Below are positions 26,310-35,375 of a stretch of 64,000 nucleotides of DNA, piece after piece. Position 1 is the stretch's first letter. Each line of letters begins with the position of its first letter. The notes below the pieces were generated by a model, which worked only from the letters and a program-made list of their open reading frames with translations, made no database searches and was not told the origin of the DNA. The stretch comes from Proteobacteria bacterium SG_bin4 (GTDB lineage: Bacteria > Pseudomonadota > Gammaproteobacteria > Burkholderiales > Nitrosomonadaceae): positions 44,101 through 108,100 of the forward strand of contig LWDH01000055.1 of assembly GCA_002083395.1 (NCBI GenBank), given 5' to 3'. Both the position numbers and the translations under genes were made by a program.

Positions 26310-27029
26310 ATGACGACACGAAATATACCGCCTGAACGTGCTACCGCGATGCTATCGCTGATCAAGGAATTTCAATATCTAGCGCCCGGAGACATTGAAA
26401 TCATTGCCAATGCCTGCCAGTGGCATCGCTATGAAGCAGGCAGTGAAATCGTGCGCTATCATGATCATACCAACAGCGCTTTTTTCATCGTGCAAGGTGA
26501 AATTCGCGTGATGTATCATGGGCTATCGGGACAAGAAGTCATTTTGTGTGATTTACCGACCGGCGAAATGTTTGGCGAGCTGACTGCGATTGACGGTCAC
26601 CCGCGCTCGGCCACTGTCAAAGCAAGAACCAGCGTATTATTGGCATCGATGTCTGCAACCGATTTCCAGAACTTGATATATTCCAATCGCCAAATTGCGG
26701 AAACCATCCTTAAACGCTTAACGGGCCAAGTGCGCCGCCTGACCGAACGTGTTTATGACTACAGCACCTTGGCGGTCCGTAACCGCATCCAGGTGGAATT
26801 ATTACGCCTTGCAAGGGATCACGTCACTTCGTCAAACACCGCCATCATCTCTCCGGCGCCAACACAAACTGAAATCGCGAATCTGGTGAGCACTCACCGG
26901 GAAGCGGTATCACGAGAGCTGAATAATCTGGTCCGAGACAAGTTGATTATGCGGCAGGGACACGATCTGCATATTCTCGATGTCGCCAAACTGATCGAAA
27001 TGGTCAATGAAGTACGGGGCGGTTTCTAA
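26310..27029 (+). CDS. Crp/Fnr family transcription regulator
   Basis: A 239-residue regulator with an N-terminal cyclic-nucleotide-binding fold (about 20-135: YEAGSEIVRYHDHTNSAFFI, LPTGEMFGELTAIDGHPRSA) and a C-terminal winged helix (TQTEIANLVSTHREAVSREL). The GELTAIDGHPRSA segment resembles the phosphate-binding cassette of cAMP receptors. The N-terminal cysteine cluster of FNR is lacking, so it is not an oxygen-sensing Fe-S regulator. The effector is not certain. A purine-rich AAAGGTGGG precedes the ATG. It stands alone between rlpA and lolC; its targets are unknown. Confidence 0.85.
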   Translation: MTTRNIPPERATAMLSLIKEFQYLAPGDIEIIANACQWHRYEAGSEIVRYHDHTNSAFFIVQGEIRVMYHGLSGQEVILCDLPTGEMFGELTAIDGHPRSATVKARTSVLLASMSATDFQNLIYSNRQIAETILKRLTGQVRRLTERVYDYSTLAVRNRIQVELLRLARDHVTSSNTAIISPAPTQTEIANLVSTHREAVSRELNNLVRDKLIMRQGHDLHILDVAKLIEMVNEVRGGF

Positions 27030-27123
27030 TCGGAATCTTTTCGCCACAACGCCTAATTATTTGTGAGGGCACGCCTAAATGTGGCAAACTTCGTTGTCAA
27101 ATTAAATTACGGGTATTTTATTC

Positions 27124-28371
27124 GTGTCCCCCTATGAACTGTTCATTGGATTACGTTATACGCGCGCCAAAAAACGTAACCACTTCATCTCGTTTATTTC
27201 ATTAATTTCCTTGATGGGCATCACATTGGGAATGACAGCGCTGATTACTGTCATGTCGGTGATGAATGGATTTCAGAAAGAAGTTCGCGCCAGAATTTTA
27301 GGGGTTGCGTCGCATGTTCAAATTGGCAGTTTCCAAGGCAATGTACACCATTGGCAGCAGATTGCGGACGAAGCAATCCAGCATCCGGCGGTGGAAGCTG
27401 CGGCGCCTTTCGTCAGCGCTCAAGGCATGGTGTCGCACAATCAAGTGGTGCAAGGCATTCTGGTGCGTGGAATCCTGCCTACAATGGAAGATAAGGTTGC
27501 TGATTTTTCCAAGACGATGGTCAGCGGTAAACTCGATGATTTGGTGCCGGGAGAATTCGGTATCATCATCGGCATGGAACTGGCACGCACCATGGGCACA
27601 TTTGTCGGCGAAAAAATTGTACTGATCTCGCCGCAAGGCCAAGTGACACCGGCCGGTATTTTGCCCAGATTAAAGCAATTTACCGTCGTCGGAATTTTTG
27701 AAGTAGGTCATTTCGAATATGATTCGGGTCTGGTATTGATTCACATGTTCGATGCGCAAAAACTGTACCGCATGGATAACGATGATGTGTCCGGGGTGCG
27801 TTTAAAATTGACTGATTTGTTTCTGGCGCCGAAAGTGGTGCAGGAATTACCCGCGATGCTGTCAATCGACAGTTATATCAGTGATTGGACCAAACAACAC
27901 GCAAACTATTTCCGCGCCATTCAGATCGAGAAACGCATGTTATCGTTAATTCTGGCATTGATAATCGCAGTTGCTGCTTTCAATATCGTCTCCACCTTGG
28001 TAATGGCGGTCACCGATAAGGAATCGGATATCGCGATTCTCAGAACGCTTGGCGCCAGTCCGCGCAGCATTATGAAAATATTCATCGTCCAAGGCACATT
28101 TATCGGTGTCTTCGGTACGGTGCTCGGTGTCGCCGGCGGTATGCTGCTGGCGTATAACGTCGGTGAGGTAGTCGCTTTTATTGAAAGCTTGTTCAATGTT
28201 CAATTTCTGTCTCGTGAAATCTACTACATCAGTAAGATCCCAACGGATCCGCAGATGTCGGACATTACCACCGTTGCTGTTACTTCTTTTATATTGAGTC
28301 TGTTAGCAACCATTTACCCCAGCTACCGGGCTTCCAAAGTTAATCCGGCCGAGGCGCTACGCTATGAATGA
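27124..28371 (+). CDS. lolC: Lipoprotein-releasing ABC permease LolC/LolE
   Basis: A 415-residue inner-membrane protein that, with LolD, extracts outer-membrane lipoproteins to LolA. The start is GTG at 27124; the first residues SPYELFIGLRYTRAKKRNHF match the conserved family start. One N-terminal membrane helix (about 25-50, MGITLGMTALITVMSVMNGF) precedes a large periplasmic domain. Three helices form the C-terminal FtsX-type domain (LALIIAVAAFNIVSTLVMAV, FIGVFGTVLGVAGGMLLAYN, and ITTVAVTSFILSLLATIYPS). The coding end overlaps lolD by eight bases. A single permease gene with lolD, as here, is usual in betaproteobacteria. Confidence 0.93.
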   Translation: MSPYELFIGLRYTRAKKRNHFISFISLISLMGITLGMTALITVMSVMNGFQKEVRARILGVASHVQIGSFQGNVHHWQQIADEAIQHPAVEAAAPFVSAQGMVSHNQVVQGILVRGILPTMEDKVADFSKTMVSGKLDDLVPGEFGIIIGMELARTMGTFVGEKIVLISPQGQVTPAGILPRLKQFTVVGIFEVGHFEYDSGLVLIHMFDAQKLYRMDNDDVSGVRLKLTDLFLAPKVVQELPAMLSIDSYISDWTKQHANYFRAIQIEKRMLSLILALIIAVAAFNIVSTLVMAVTDKESDIAILRTLGASPRSIMKIFIVQGTFIGVFGTVLGVAGGMLLAYNVGEVVAFIESLFNVQFLSREIYYISKIPTDPQMSDITTVAVTSFILSLLATIYPSYRASKVNPAEALRYE

Positions 28372-29053
28372 TGCCGTCATTGTTTGCCGCAATCTGACCA
28401 AACAATTTTCACAAGGCGATTTGTCGGTACCGGTGCTCAAAGGGGTCAACCTGGACTTACAGAAAGGAGAAATGCTGGCAATCGTAGGCGCTTCCGGTTC
28501 CGGCAAGAGCACCTTGCTGCATGTGCTGGGAGGATTGGATGCGCCTACAAGCGGAGACATCAGCATCCTCGGTCAAAATATCGCAAAAATCAATGAAGAG
28601 GCACGTTGCCAGTTACGCAACCGCTCGCTTGGCTTTATCTATCAATTCCATCATTTGCTGCCGGAATTCAGTGCACTGGAAAATGTAGCGATGCCTTTGC
28701 TAATCCGCCGCTTAGCCTCTGAAGAAGCCTATGACCGCGCTGCCGATGTGCTGAAACTGGTTGGTTTAGGTCATCGTTTTACGCACACACCCGGTGAGTT
28801 ATCGGGTGGCGAGCGTCAACGCGCTGCTGTTGCCCGGGCGCTGGTCACAAACCCGTCTTGTATCCTGGCCGATGAACCAACCGGAAATCTGGATCGGGAA
28901 ACTGCGGAAAAAGTATTTGATCTGATGCTGGAATTGAATCATAAAATCAGCGCCAGTCTGATCATCGTGACACACGATCAGCGCCTGGCCAATCGCGCGC
29001 AACGAATTCTGCAACTTATTGATGGTGTGTTATGTGATGTTCCCAGGCCGTAA
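28364..29053 (+). CDS. lolD: Lipoprotein-releasing ABC ATPase LolD
   Basis: A 229-residue ATPase of the LolCDE system. Walker A is GASGSGKST, the LolD-type Q-loop region is GFIYQFHHLLPEFSALENV, the signature is LSGGERQRAAVARAL, and Walker B is CILADEPTGNLD. The H-loop is VTHDQRLA. It begins inside the end of lolC in another frame, so the two subunits are coupled in translation. Length and motifs are complete. Confidence 0.94.
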   Translation: MNDAVIVCRNLTKQFSQGDLSVPVLKGVNLDLQKGEMLAIVGASGSGKSTLLHVLGGLDAPTSGDISILGQNIAKINEEARCQLRNRSLGFIYQFHHLLPEFSALENVAMPLLIRRLASEEAYDRAADVLKLVGLGHRFTHTPGELSGGERQRAAVARALVTNPSCILADEPTGNLDRETAEKVFDLMLELNHKISASLIIVTHDQRLANRAQRILQLIDGVLCDVPRP

Positions 29054-29098
29054 GGATCGTTTCAATCAATGATGACTTCATTTATGTAACTCCCTCAA

Positions 29099-30808
29099 AT
29101 GCGTACTCTCTTTACGTACATTATGGTTTTTCCCCGGCGCAGTATTTTTGTGCTGGCGGCGCTATTGATTGCCGGTATTGCAGAAGGTTTGAGCCTGACT
29201 GCTTTGTTGCCTTTAATCTCGATTGCGGTAGGTGACTCAGGCAACACCAGCGATTCCGGTATTGGCAAGTTTATGGAAAAAACACTCCAGGATATTGGAA
29301 TTGAGCCGGCGCTGGATACGATTTTAATCATTATTGTCGGCGGTATGTTTTTTAAAGGGCTGGTATTGCTGTTAGCGAACCGCCAGGTCGGATATACCGT
29401 CGCGCATGTCGCCACCGCTTTGCGGCTTGACCTGATCGAGGCTTTGCTCGCCAGCCGCTGGCAATATTACTTACGCCAACCCGTCGGCTCACTTGCCAAC
29501 TCGGTCGCTACGGAGGCTTACAGAGCGGCTAACGGCTTCGAACACAGTGTCAATGTCTTAGCACTCGCCATTCAAGTACTGGTATACGCCGTCGTAGCAT
29601 TATTCATTTCATGGGAAGCCACCCTGGCATCTTTAGTCATCGGCTTATTTTTATTGATCGTGCTGAATCGCTTGGTCAGCGCAACCCGCCGCGCCGGAAA
29701 CAAACAAACCCGGCTATTGCGCGATTTGCTGACCTATCTGTCTGATGTGCTGGGCTCGGTAAAATCGTTAAAAGCCATGGCAAGAGACAATGTCGCTGAT
29801 GCCATATTGCACGAACAGACACAGCACCTGGAAAAAGCCACACGCCGTGAGGTGATGAATAGAGCCGCTCTAACTGCTCTCCAGGAGCCGATCTTGGCTG
29901 CATTAACAGCCAGCGGCTTATACATTGCCTTGGTAGTATGGGAATTGTCTTTACCCGAAGTAATGCTGATGGTTTTTTTGCTGACTCGCATACTGGGATT
30001 ACTCAATAAAACACAGCGCCGCCATCAGCAGCTTGCAGCGCAAGAAAGCGCTTATTGGGCTTTAAGAAAAGCCGCCGAGGATGCCCGGAAAGCTGCTGAG
30101 AGGACTACCGGCGTGATTCAACCGACGTTATGCCAAGGTATCACCCTTCATCATGTCAAGTTCAATTATGGGCAGAAAGTCATATTTAGCGACTTAAACA
30201 TCGAAATACCGGTCAATTCGTTTACAGCAGTCATGGGACCTTCGGGTACCGGTAAAAGCACATTGTTGGACTTACTATGCGGATTGACCGAACCACAATC
30301 CGGCGAAATCCGGATTGATAATGTTCCTTTACATGATGTCAACTTGCGGCAATGGCGGCATATGATCGGCTATGTTTCGCAAGACACGATTTTATTGCAT
30401 GATACCGTGATGAATAATATCCTCGTCGGAGAACCAGCCTTAACGGCTGCCGATGCTGAGCGAGCGCTGCAGCAAGCCGGTGCATGGGATTTTGTCAATG
30501 CCTTGCCGGAAGGGCTGCAGACGGTTGTCGGAGAACGTGGCGGACTGCTTTCCGGCGGACAACGTCAACGTATCGCTATCGCTCGCGCATTAGCGCATAG
30601 ACCGTCATTCCTGATTCTGGATGAGCCTACCAGCGCATTGGATCCCGAAAGCGAACAAACGATTTGTGAAACATTGCAGAATCTGGCCAAGAATTTAACG
30701 ATTATTGCAGTATCTCACCAACCGGCAGTCATCAATGCTGCCGACCGAGTCTTTATGCTGTCTGACGGCAAAGCGGAACCATTGTCGCAACCATCCAGTC
30801 TGCAATAG
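29099..30808 (+). CDS. ABC transporter, fused permease and ATPase
   Basis: A 569-residue exporter-type half-transporter. Membrane helices occupy residues about 15-300 (for example IFVLAALLIAGIAEGLSLTA, IILIIIVGGMFFKGLVLLL). The ATPase domain shows Walker A GPSGTGKST, signature LSGGQRQRIAIARAL, Walker B FLILDEPTSALD and the switch VSHQPA. Substrate is unknown; relatives export lipids, polysaccharide precursors or drugs. It starts 45 bases after lolD and is probably in the same transcript. It is not an obvious paralogue of the ABC gene at 14503-16209 beyond the common fold. Confidence 0.83.
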   Translation: MRTLFTYIMVFPRRSIFVLAALLIAGIAEGLSLTALLPLISIAVGDSGNTSDSGIGKFMEKTLQDIGIEPALDTILIIIVGGMFFKGLVLLLANRQVGYTVAHVATALRLDLIEALLASRWQYYLRQPVGSLANSVATEAYRAANGFEHSVNVLALAIQVLVYAVVALFISWEATLASLVIGLFLLIVLNRLVSATRRAGNKQTRLLRDLLTYLSDVLGSVKSLKAMARDNVADAILHEQTQHLEKATRREVMNRAALTALQEPILAALTASGLYIALVVWELSLPEVMLMVFLLTRILGLLNKTQRRHQQLAAQESAYWALRKAAEDARKAAERTTGVIQPTLCQGITLHHVKFNYGQKVIFSDLNIEIPVNSFTAVMGPSGTGKSTLLDLLCGLTEPQSGEIRIDNVPLHDVNLRQWRHMIGYVSQDTILLHDTVMNNILVGEPALTAADAERALQQAGAWDFVNALPEGLQTVVGERGGLLSGGQRQRIAIARALAHRPSFLILDEPTSALDPESEQTICETLQNLAKNLTIIAVSHQPAVINAADRVFMLSDGKAEPLSQPSSLQ

Positions 30809-30899
30809 TAAATAGTAATCACCAAAGCTTTGCGTAAGAACAATAGACACTAACGCAAAGTTACATGAAAAAAACCAATTCAAGAGTATTTCCCGAACG

Positions 30900-31943
30900 A
30901 TGAAATTACATTTACTGATCCCGGATCTTTTCTGGCCCGATAGATTTCAGCCTGAAATTTATCAGGACCTGCCAGCTCCGTGCTTATCGAAGCTACTATC
31001 TAAAAGTGATCTTGCCATCGAACCAGCGGAAGATATGGAATCATGGCTTTGCAAGCAATTCAATATATCCCAGCAACAGTGCAATTGGCCAATTGCGCCT
31101 CTAATGTTGCATCGGGACGCCCCCGAATTGACAAAATCCAATAAAGATTTCTGGTTACGTGCCGATCCTGTGCACCTGAGGATCGAGCAAAATCATATTA
31201 TGTTAGCGGATAGTCAAGCCTTCCAAATCTCGCAGCAAGAAGCCGAAGAAATAGTCGATAGCATTAATCGTAATCTTGCGGATCAGGATTTTTCTGTCAT
31301 GCCATTGCGCCCTGATCGCTGGTACGCTCGAATGCCTAACCTGCCAGTAATGCACACATTTTCCCTTGATCAAGTAACTTGCAGAAATATCAATAGCTAT
31401 CTTCCTTCCGGCAGCGACAGCATCCGCTGGCACAAATTATTCAATGAAATTCAGATGTTGTTGCATGATCACCCGGTTAATCAAGCGCGAGCATCCCGGG
31501 GAGAATTGGCCATCAATAGTGTTTGGTTTTGGGGGGCGGGACAAATGCCGCAATCAGTAACTACAGCGTTTGCACATATTTATAGCAACCATGATTTACC
31601 AAAAGCGCTTGCATTGGCAGCAGAAATCAATAGCTCTGAGCTTCCCGGCAATGTTTTCGAGTGGATACCAATACAACATTCCGGCATCCAGCTGATCGTC
31701 TTGGATGCTTTACAAAGTAAAGCGAGATATCGAAATGGTTACGATTGGCGGGAAACACTCAGCGCACTTGAACAGCAATGGTTTTCACCTATCTACCGCG
31801 CATTGAAAGAGAGAAAAATTAGTCAACTAACAATTACAGCATTAAATGAAACCGGCTCTTTGAATTTTACTATCCGACCGGCTGATCTGTGGAAATTCTG
31901 GCGCCTCAATCAACCACTCACGGCACACAGCCAGAAACATTAG
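30900..31943 (+). CDS. RpfE-type protein of unknown function
   Basis: A 347-residue soluble protein starting MKLHLLIPDLFWPD. It shows RPDRWYARMPNLPVMHTFSL, GLxxxR-like RASRGELAINSVWFWGAGQM and LGVDALQ-like regions that match proteins annotated as RpfE-type regulatory protein or uncharacterised phosphoglycerate-mutase-like protein. RpfE belongs to the rpf pathogenicity regulation cluster of Xanthomonas, but its biochemical function is not established. No catalytic motif of phosphoglycerate mutases is evident. It lies between the ABC gene and the EAL gene on the same strand. Confidence 0.6.
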   Translation: MKLHLLIPDLFWPDRFQPEIYQDLPAPCLSKLLSKSDLAIEPAEDMESWLCKQFNISQQQCNWPIAPLMLHRDAPELTKSNKDFWLRADPVHLRIEQNHIMLADSQAFQISQQEAEEIVDSINRNLADQDFSVMPLRPDRWYARMPNLPVMHTFSLDQVTCRNINSYLPSGSDSIRWHKLFNEIQMLLHDHPVNQARASRGELAINSVWFWGAGQMPQSVTTAFAHIYSNHDLPKALALAAEINSSELPGNVFEWIPIQHSGIQLIVLDALQSKARYRNGYDWRETLSALEQQWFSPIYRALKERKISQLTITALNETGSLNFTIRPADLWKFWRLNQPLTAHSQKH

Positions 31944-32037
31944 TTTAGTGTACATAATAATTTGACGATACTGATAATCAGAATTTCTTAACTGCTCGAC
32001 AAGTTAAAAAAACAGTCATTATAGAGAAGGAATTACA

Positions 32038-33570
32038 GTGCAAAAGAACAATCCAGTCATTAAGATAAAACCCTATATTGCGATCTCGTTCGCACTCATA
32101 CCCGCATTAATTCTTGCACTCAATTCATTCTTTTCAGCAGAACTGGATTTATCATTTTATGGATCGGCTGCATTATGGCTTCTTTTGATACTGGCAATCT
32201 TAGCTACCATCGCTCAAATATCGCGTGCAGAAAAAAATATCACAGATTACTCCGTGCAACTCCAAATCAGTAAAGAAAGGCTTGGTAACGAAATAAAACA
32301 TCGACTGTGGGCAGAAAAAACCGCTTCTGAAAATAAAATAAAATCACAGTTTATCGACGAAAATATCCCGGTGATGTTAGCTTATTTCAACACTGAATTT
32401 CGTTGCCGTTATCACAATCGCATCTTTCGTCGATGGTTTGGCCTCACAGCAGATCAAATTGACGGCAAGCCATTAAAGGAATTCTCCGGAGAGGAATTTT
32501 CTTCTGCAATCGTTAATCGTTCGAAAGAGATCCTGGCAGGAAAAACGATTCATAATGAGCGCATCCTCAAATCAACGAAAGGATTCCCATACATATTCAC
32601 GGAACAATATCTCCCGCATCTCGATAATAAAGGGAAAACGGTCGGGTTTTACACATTGCATACGCCACGTGCTCAGGAAAAAAGCCGAATATCTCCCAAG
32701 AGTAAAGCTGAAGCCTCAAATGATATTGTGTCAGCCAAGCCTAGTGAATCTCCTGGAAGTGCTACAAAAGACAACGCCAGTATTCAACAAATCGATACAC
32801 AAGCTGCAAGCTCAGGGATTTCAGCAGCACGGATAGCTCAAGCGATTGAAGGTGGAGAATTTAATCTTTACTGTCAACCAATAGCCTCGATAAATTCGTC
32901 TACCGCATCGTCACATTATGAAATTTTAATACGCATGCACGAAGAAGAGAGTAATCTGATGCCAGCCGGCTCATTCTTGCCTTTGGTCGATCAATTTAAA
33001 ATGATGCCGAAATTGGATCGCTGGATAACGAATCACATCCTCCAATGGCTCGCGGTTCATCCTAATTCCGATCGGGTTTTTTATATCAATGTGGCAAAAG
33101 ATACCTTGAGCGATCATACTTTTCCCTTGTTTATTCAAGACCAGATTAATAAAACAAAAACTTCAGCTGCCAATATCTGCTTTGAAATCGAAGCTTCTGA
33201 TGTTGAATCCGATGTAAACAATACCGTTAATTTTACCCAGAAAGTCCGAAATATTGGCTGTCTCGTATCGCTATGCAGCGTCAGCGATGATTCAGAAATA
33301 TCCGGGTTACTGAGTAAATTCACGGTTGATTGTTTAAAAATTGATGGCAGCTTAATCTGCAATATTTTGCGCGATGAAGAAGATCTAGCCAAAGTACAAG
33401 CGATTAATAGCTTTGCTCACCAAAACAACATCAAAACAATCGCCGAACTGGTCGAAACCGACGAGATTATTGCAAAGCTTCGGGATATAGGCGTTGATTA
33501 TGGGCAAGGATTCGGTATTGGTAAACCGCACCCATTCACGGAACTTGATCAAGAAAATCAAAAAGGGTGA
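32038..33570 (+). CDS. Membrane PAS-EAL protein with degenerate EAL domain
   Basis: A 510-residue protein; the start is GTG at 32038 with GAAGGA upstream. Two membrane helices (about 14-34 and 42-60) are followed by a PAS domain (about 105-210: ENIPVMLAYFNTEFRCRYHN) and an EAL domain (265-505). The EAL signature reads EIL (E295), N351, E383 and K434 are kept, and AELVET (E470) is present. However, the metal-binding Asp pair of DDFGTG is replaced by Cys-Ser (413-414, in SLCSVSDDS). Cyclic-di-GMP hydrolysis is therefore unlikely; the domain may bind c-di-GMP or a partner. There is no GGDEF domain. Confidence 0.8.
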   Translation: MQKNNPVIKIKPYIAISFALIPALILALNSFFSAELDLSFYGSAALWLLLILAILATIAQISRAEKNITDYSVQLQISKERLGNEIKHRLWAEKTASENKIKSQFIDENIPVMLAYFNTEFRCRYHNRIFRRWFGLTADQIDGKPLKEFSGEEFSSAIVNRSKEILAGKTIHNERILKSTKGFPYIFTEQYLPHLDNKGKTVGFYTLHTPRAQEKSRISPKSKAEASNDIVSAKPSESPGSATKDNASIQQIDTQAASSGISAARIAQAIEGGEFNLYCQPIASINSSTASSHYEILIRMHEEESNLMPAGSFLPLVDQFKMMPKLDRWITNHILQWLAVHPNSDRVFYINVAKDTLSDHTFPLFIQDQINKTKTSAANICFEIEASDVESDVNNTVNFTQKVRNIGCLVSLCSVSDDSEISGLLSKFTVDCLKIDGSLICNILRDEEDLAKVQAINSFAHQNNIKTIAELVETDEIIAKLRDIGVDYGQGFGIGKPHPFTELDQENQKG

Positions 33571-33596
33571 AGATCCTGATCGGACCATCACCCTTT
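33562..33596 (-). terminator. Terminator hairpin after pntB, overlapping the EAL stop codon
   Basis: AAAGGGTGA (33562-33570) and TCACCCTTT (33588-33596) form a perfect 9-base stem with a 17-base loop. On the minus strand the stem is followed by TTGATTTTC, giving a usable T-rich tail for pntB, whose stop is 29 bases before. The left arm contains the TGA stop of the plus-strand EAL gene, so it may serve both genes. Confidence 0.65.
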
Positions 33597-33624
33597 GCTA
33601 AGACGCAATTAAAGAATTTTTTTC

Positions 33625-35004
33625 TTACAAGGCCTTGACCATATTTTCTACAACTTTCTTCGCGTCACCAAAAATCATCATTGTCTTATCCATATAAAAC
33701 AAATCATTATCTAAACCAGCATATCCAACAGCCATACTTCTTTTCACAACCATGACTGTGCGAGCTTTATGTGCGTCCAAAATAGGCATACCATAAATTG
33801 GACTTCCAGGCACATTGGCAGCTGGATTTACCACATCGTTAGCACCCAAAACCAGCACAACATCCGTATTAGAAAAATCACTGTTGATTTCTTCCATTTC
33901 CTGAACTTGCTCATACGGGATTTCGGCTTCAGCAAGCAGCACGTTCATGTGACCAGGCATACGACCAGCAACCGGATGTATCGCAAAACGAACATTAACG
34001 CCTTTAGCATGTAATTTTTCGGCCAATTCCTTGACAGCGTGTTGCGCTCGAGCCACTGCCAAACCATAACCCGGAACGATGATCACACTATCCGCATTTC
34101 CCATCAGGAATGCTGCATCATCTGCGCTACCGCTACGATAGGTTTTCTGGACACCGCTATCAGCGGCTGCCGTACCGCCATCGCTACCAAAACCACCTAA
34201 AATCACCGACAGGAATGGTCGATTCATCGCTTTACACATGATGTAAGAAAGAATCGCACCAGAGCTGCCAACAAGCGATCCGGCAATGATCAGCATGGGA
34301 TTGCCCAAGGAGAAACCGATACCTGCCGCAGCCCAGCCGGAATAAGAATTCAACATTGAAATGACTACCGGCATGTCAGCGCCGCCGATCGGAATGATAA
34401 TCAGGAAACCCAGTACAAATGCGATGGCTGTCATCGCAATGAAGGCCGTCCAGTTGGTGGTATCGCTAAAGAAAAACCACAAACCGAATCCGATCATCAC
34501 CAGCGCTAAAATCAAATTAAGCGCATGCTGTCCGCCAAATACAATCGGTGTGCCGCTCATCCGCCCGGAAAGTTTCAGGAACGCAATCACAGAGCCGGAC
34601 CAGGTCATGGCACCGATAAACGTGCCCAGAAATAACTCCAGCTTGCTTCCGGCAGGCAATACCTCCGGCAAGCCGAACGAAACCGGGTTATTGACCGCCG
34701 CAATTGCGATGAAAACTGCCGCCAAACCCACCAGTGAATGCATAAATGCAACGAGTTCTGGCATTGCAGTCATTTGCACACGCTGTGCGACAATTGCGCC
34801 GATAATGCCGCCGATTGCGATACAAGCAAGGATCAATAACCAATTCTGGGTAAGCGTTAAGGTTGTGGCAACGGCTATTGCCATACCAACGATACCGAAC
34901 AAGTTTCCACGACGAGCGGATTCAGGTGAGCTTAAACCTTTTAGTGCCAGTATAAAAAACACTGAAGCTACTAAATATGCAAGTGCTACCATATTTGCTG
35001 ACAT
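33625..35004 (-). CDS. pntB: NAD(P) transhydrogenase subunit beta
   Basis: A 459-residue beta subunit of the proton-translocating transhydrogenase, which reduces NADP+ with NADH using the proton motive force. The N-terminal 270 residues hold about eight to nine membrane helices (domain II). The C-terminal domain III binds NADP(H): VIIVPGYGLAVARAQHAV, FAIHPVAGRMPGHMNVLLAE, VVLVLGANDVVNPAA and VVVKRSMAVGYAGLDNDL. It starts one base after the pntAB stop. In an autotroph this enzyme would supply NADPH for biosynthesis. Confidence 0.95.
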   Translation of the reverse strand: MSANMVALAYLVASVFFILALKGLSSPESARRGNLFGIVGMAIAVATTLTLTQNWLLILACIAIGGIIGAIVAQRVQMTAMPELVAFMHSLVGLAAVFIAIAAVNNPVSFGLPEVLPAGSKLELFLGTFIGAMTWSGSVIAFLKLSGRMSGTPIVFGGQHALNLILALVMIGFGLWFFFSDTTNWTAFIAMTAIAFVLGFLIIIPIGGADMPVVISMLNSYSGWAAAGIGFSLGNPMLIIAGSLVGSSGAILSYIMCKAMNRPFLSVILGGFGSDGGTAAADSGVQKTYRSGSADDAAFLMGNADSVIIVPGYGLAVARAQHAVKELAEKLHAKGVNVRFAIHPVAGRMPGHMNVLLAEAEIPYEQVQEMEEINSDFSNTDVVLVLGANDVVNPAANVPGSPIYGMPILDAHKARTVMVVKRSMAVGYAGLDNDLFYMDKTMMIFGDAKKVVENMVKAL

Positions 35005-35313
35005 TTATGCGCTTCCTTTTTTATCTTTTTTCTTGAACATTTCCAGCATTCGTTGACTCACCAGAAATCCGCCAAATACATTAATCGCAGCCAGCGTTAC
35101 AGCCGCAGCGCCTAACCAAACGCCCCAGTCGGTTTCCGCCGGCCCTGCTGCCAACATCGCACCGACAAGAATAATCCCTGAAATCGCGTTGGTTACGGAC
35201 ATTAATGGGGTATGCAATGCTGGCGTAACGTTCCAAACCACATGATAACCAACAAAAACCGCCAGCACAAAAACCGTTAGATTGATAATAACTGGATCAA
35301 CGTCACCAATCAT
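35005..35313 (-). CDS. pntAB: NAD(P) transhydrogenase subunit alpha, part 2
   Basis: A 102-residue membrane subunit equal to the C-terminal domain II part of E. coli PntA. Three helices are visible: INLTVFVLAVFVGYHVVW, NAISGIILVGAMLAAGPA and WLGAAAVTLAAINVFGGFLV. The short basic C-terminus (KKKDKKGSA) should face the cytosol. In many proteobacteria, as here, pntA is split in two genes. It lies between pntA part 1 (62 bases upstream) and pntB (adjacent). Confidence 0.94.
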   Translation of the reverse strand: MIGDVDPVIINLTVFVLAVFVGYHVVWNVTPALHTPLMSVTNAISGIILVGAMLAAGPAETDWGVWLGAAAVTLAAINVFGGFLVSQRMLEMFKKKDKKGSA

Positions 35314-35375
35314 ATTGACTCCTTAATAATTCGTTTACTGATCGATCGCAATGAAACAAACAAAATTAATATAAA

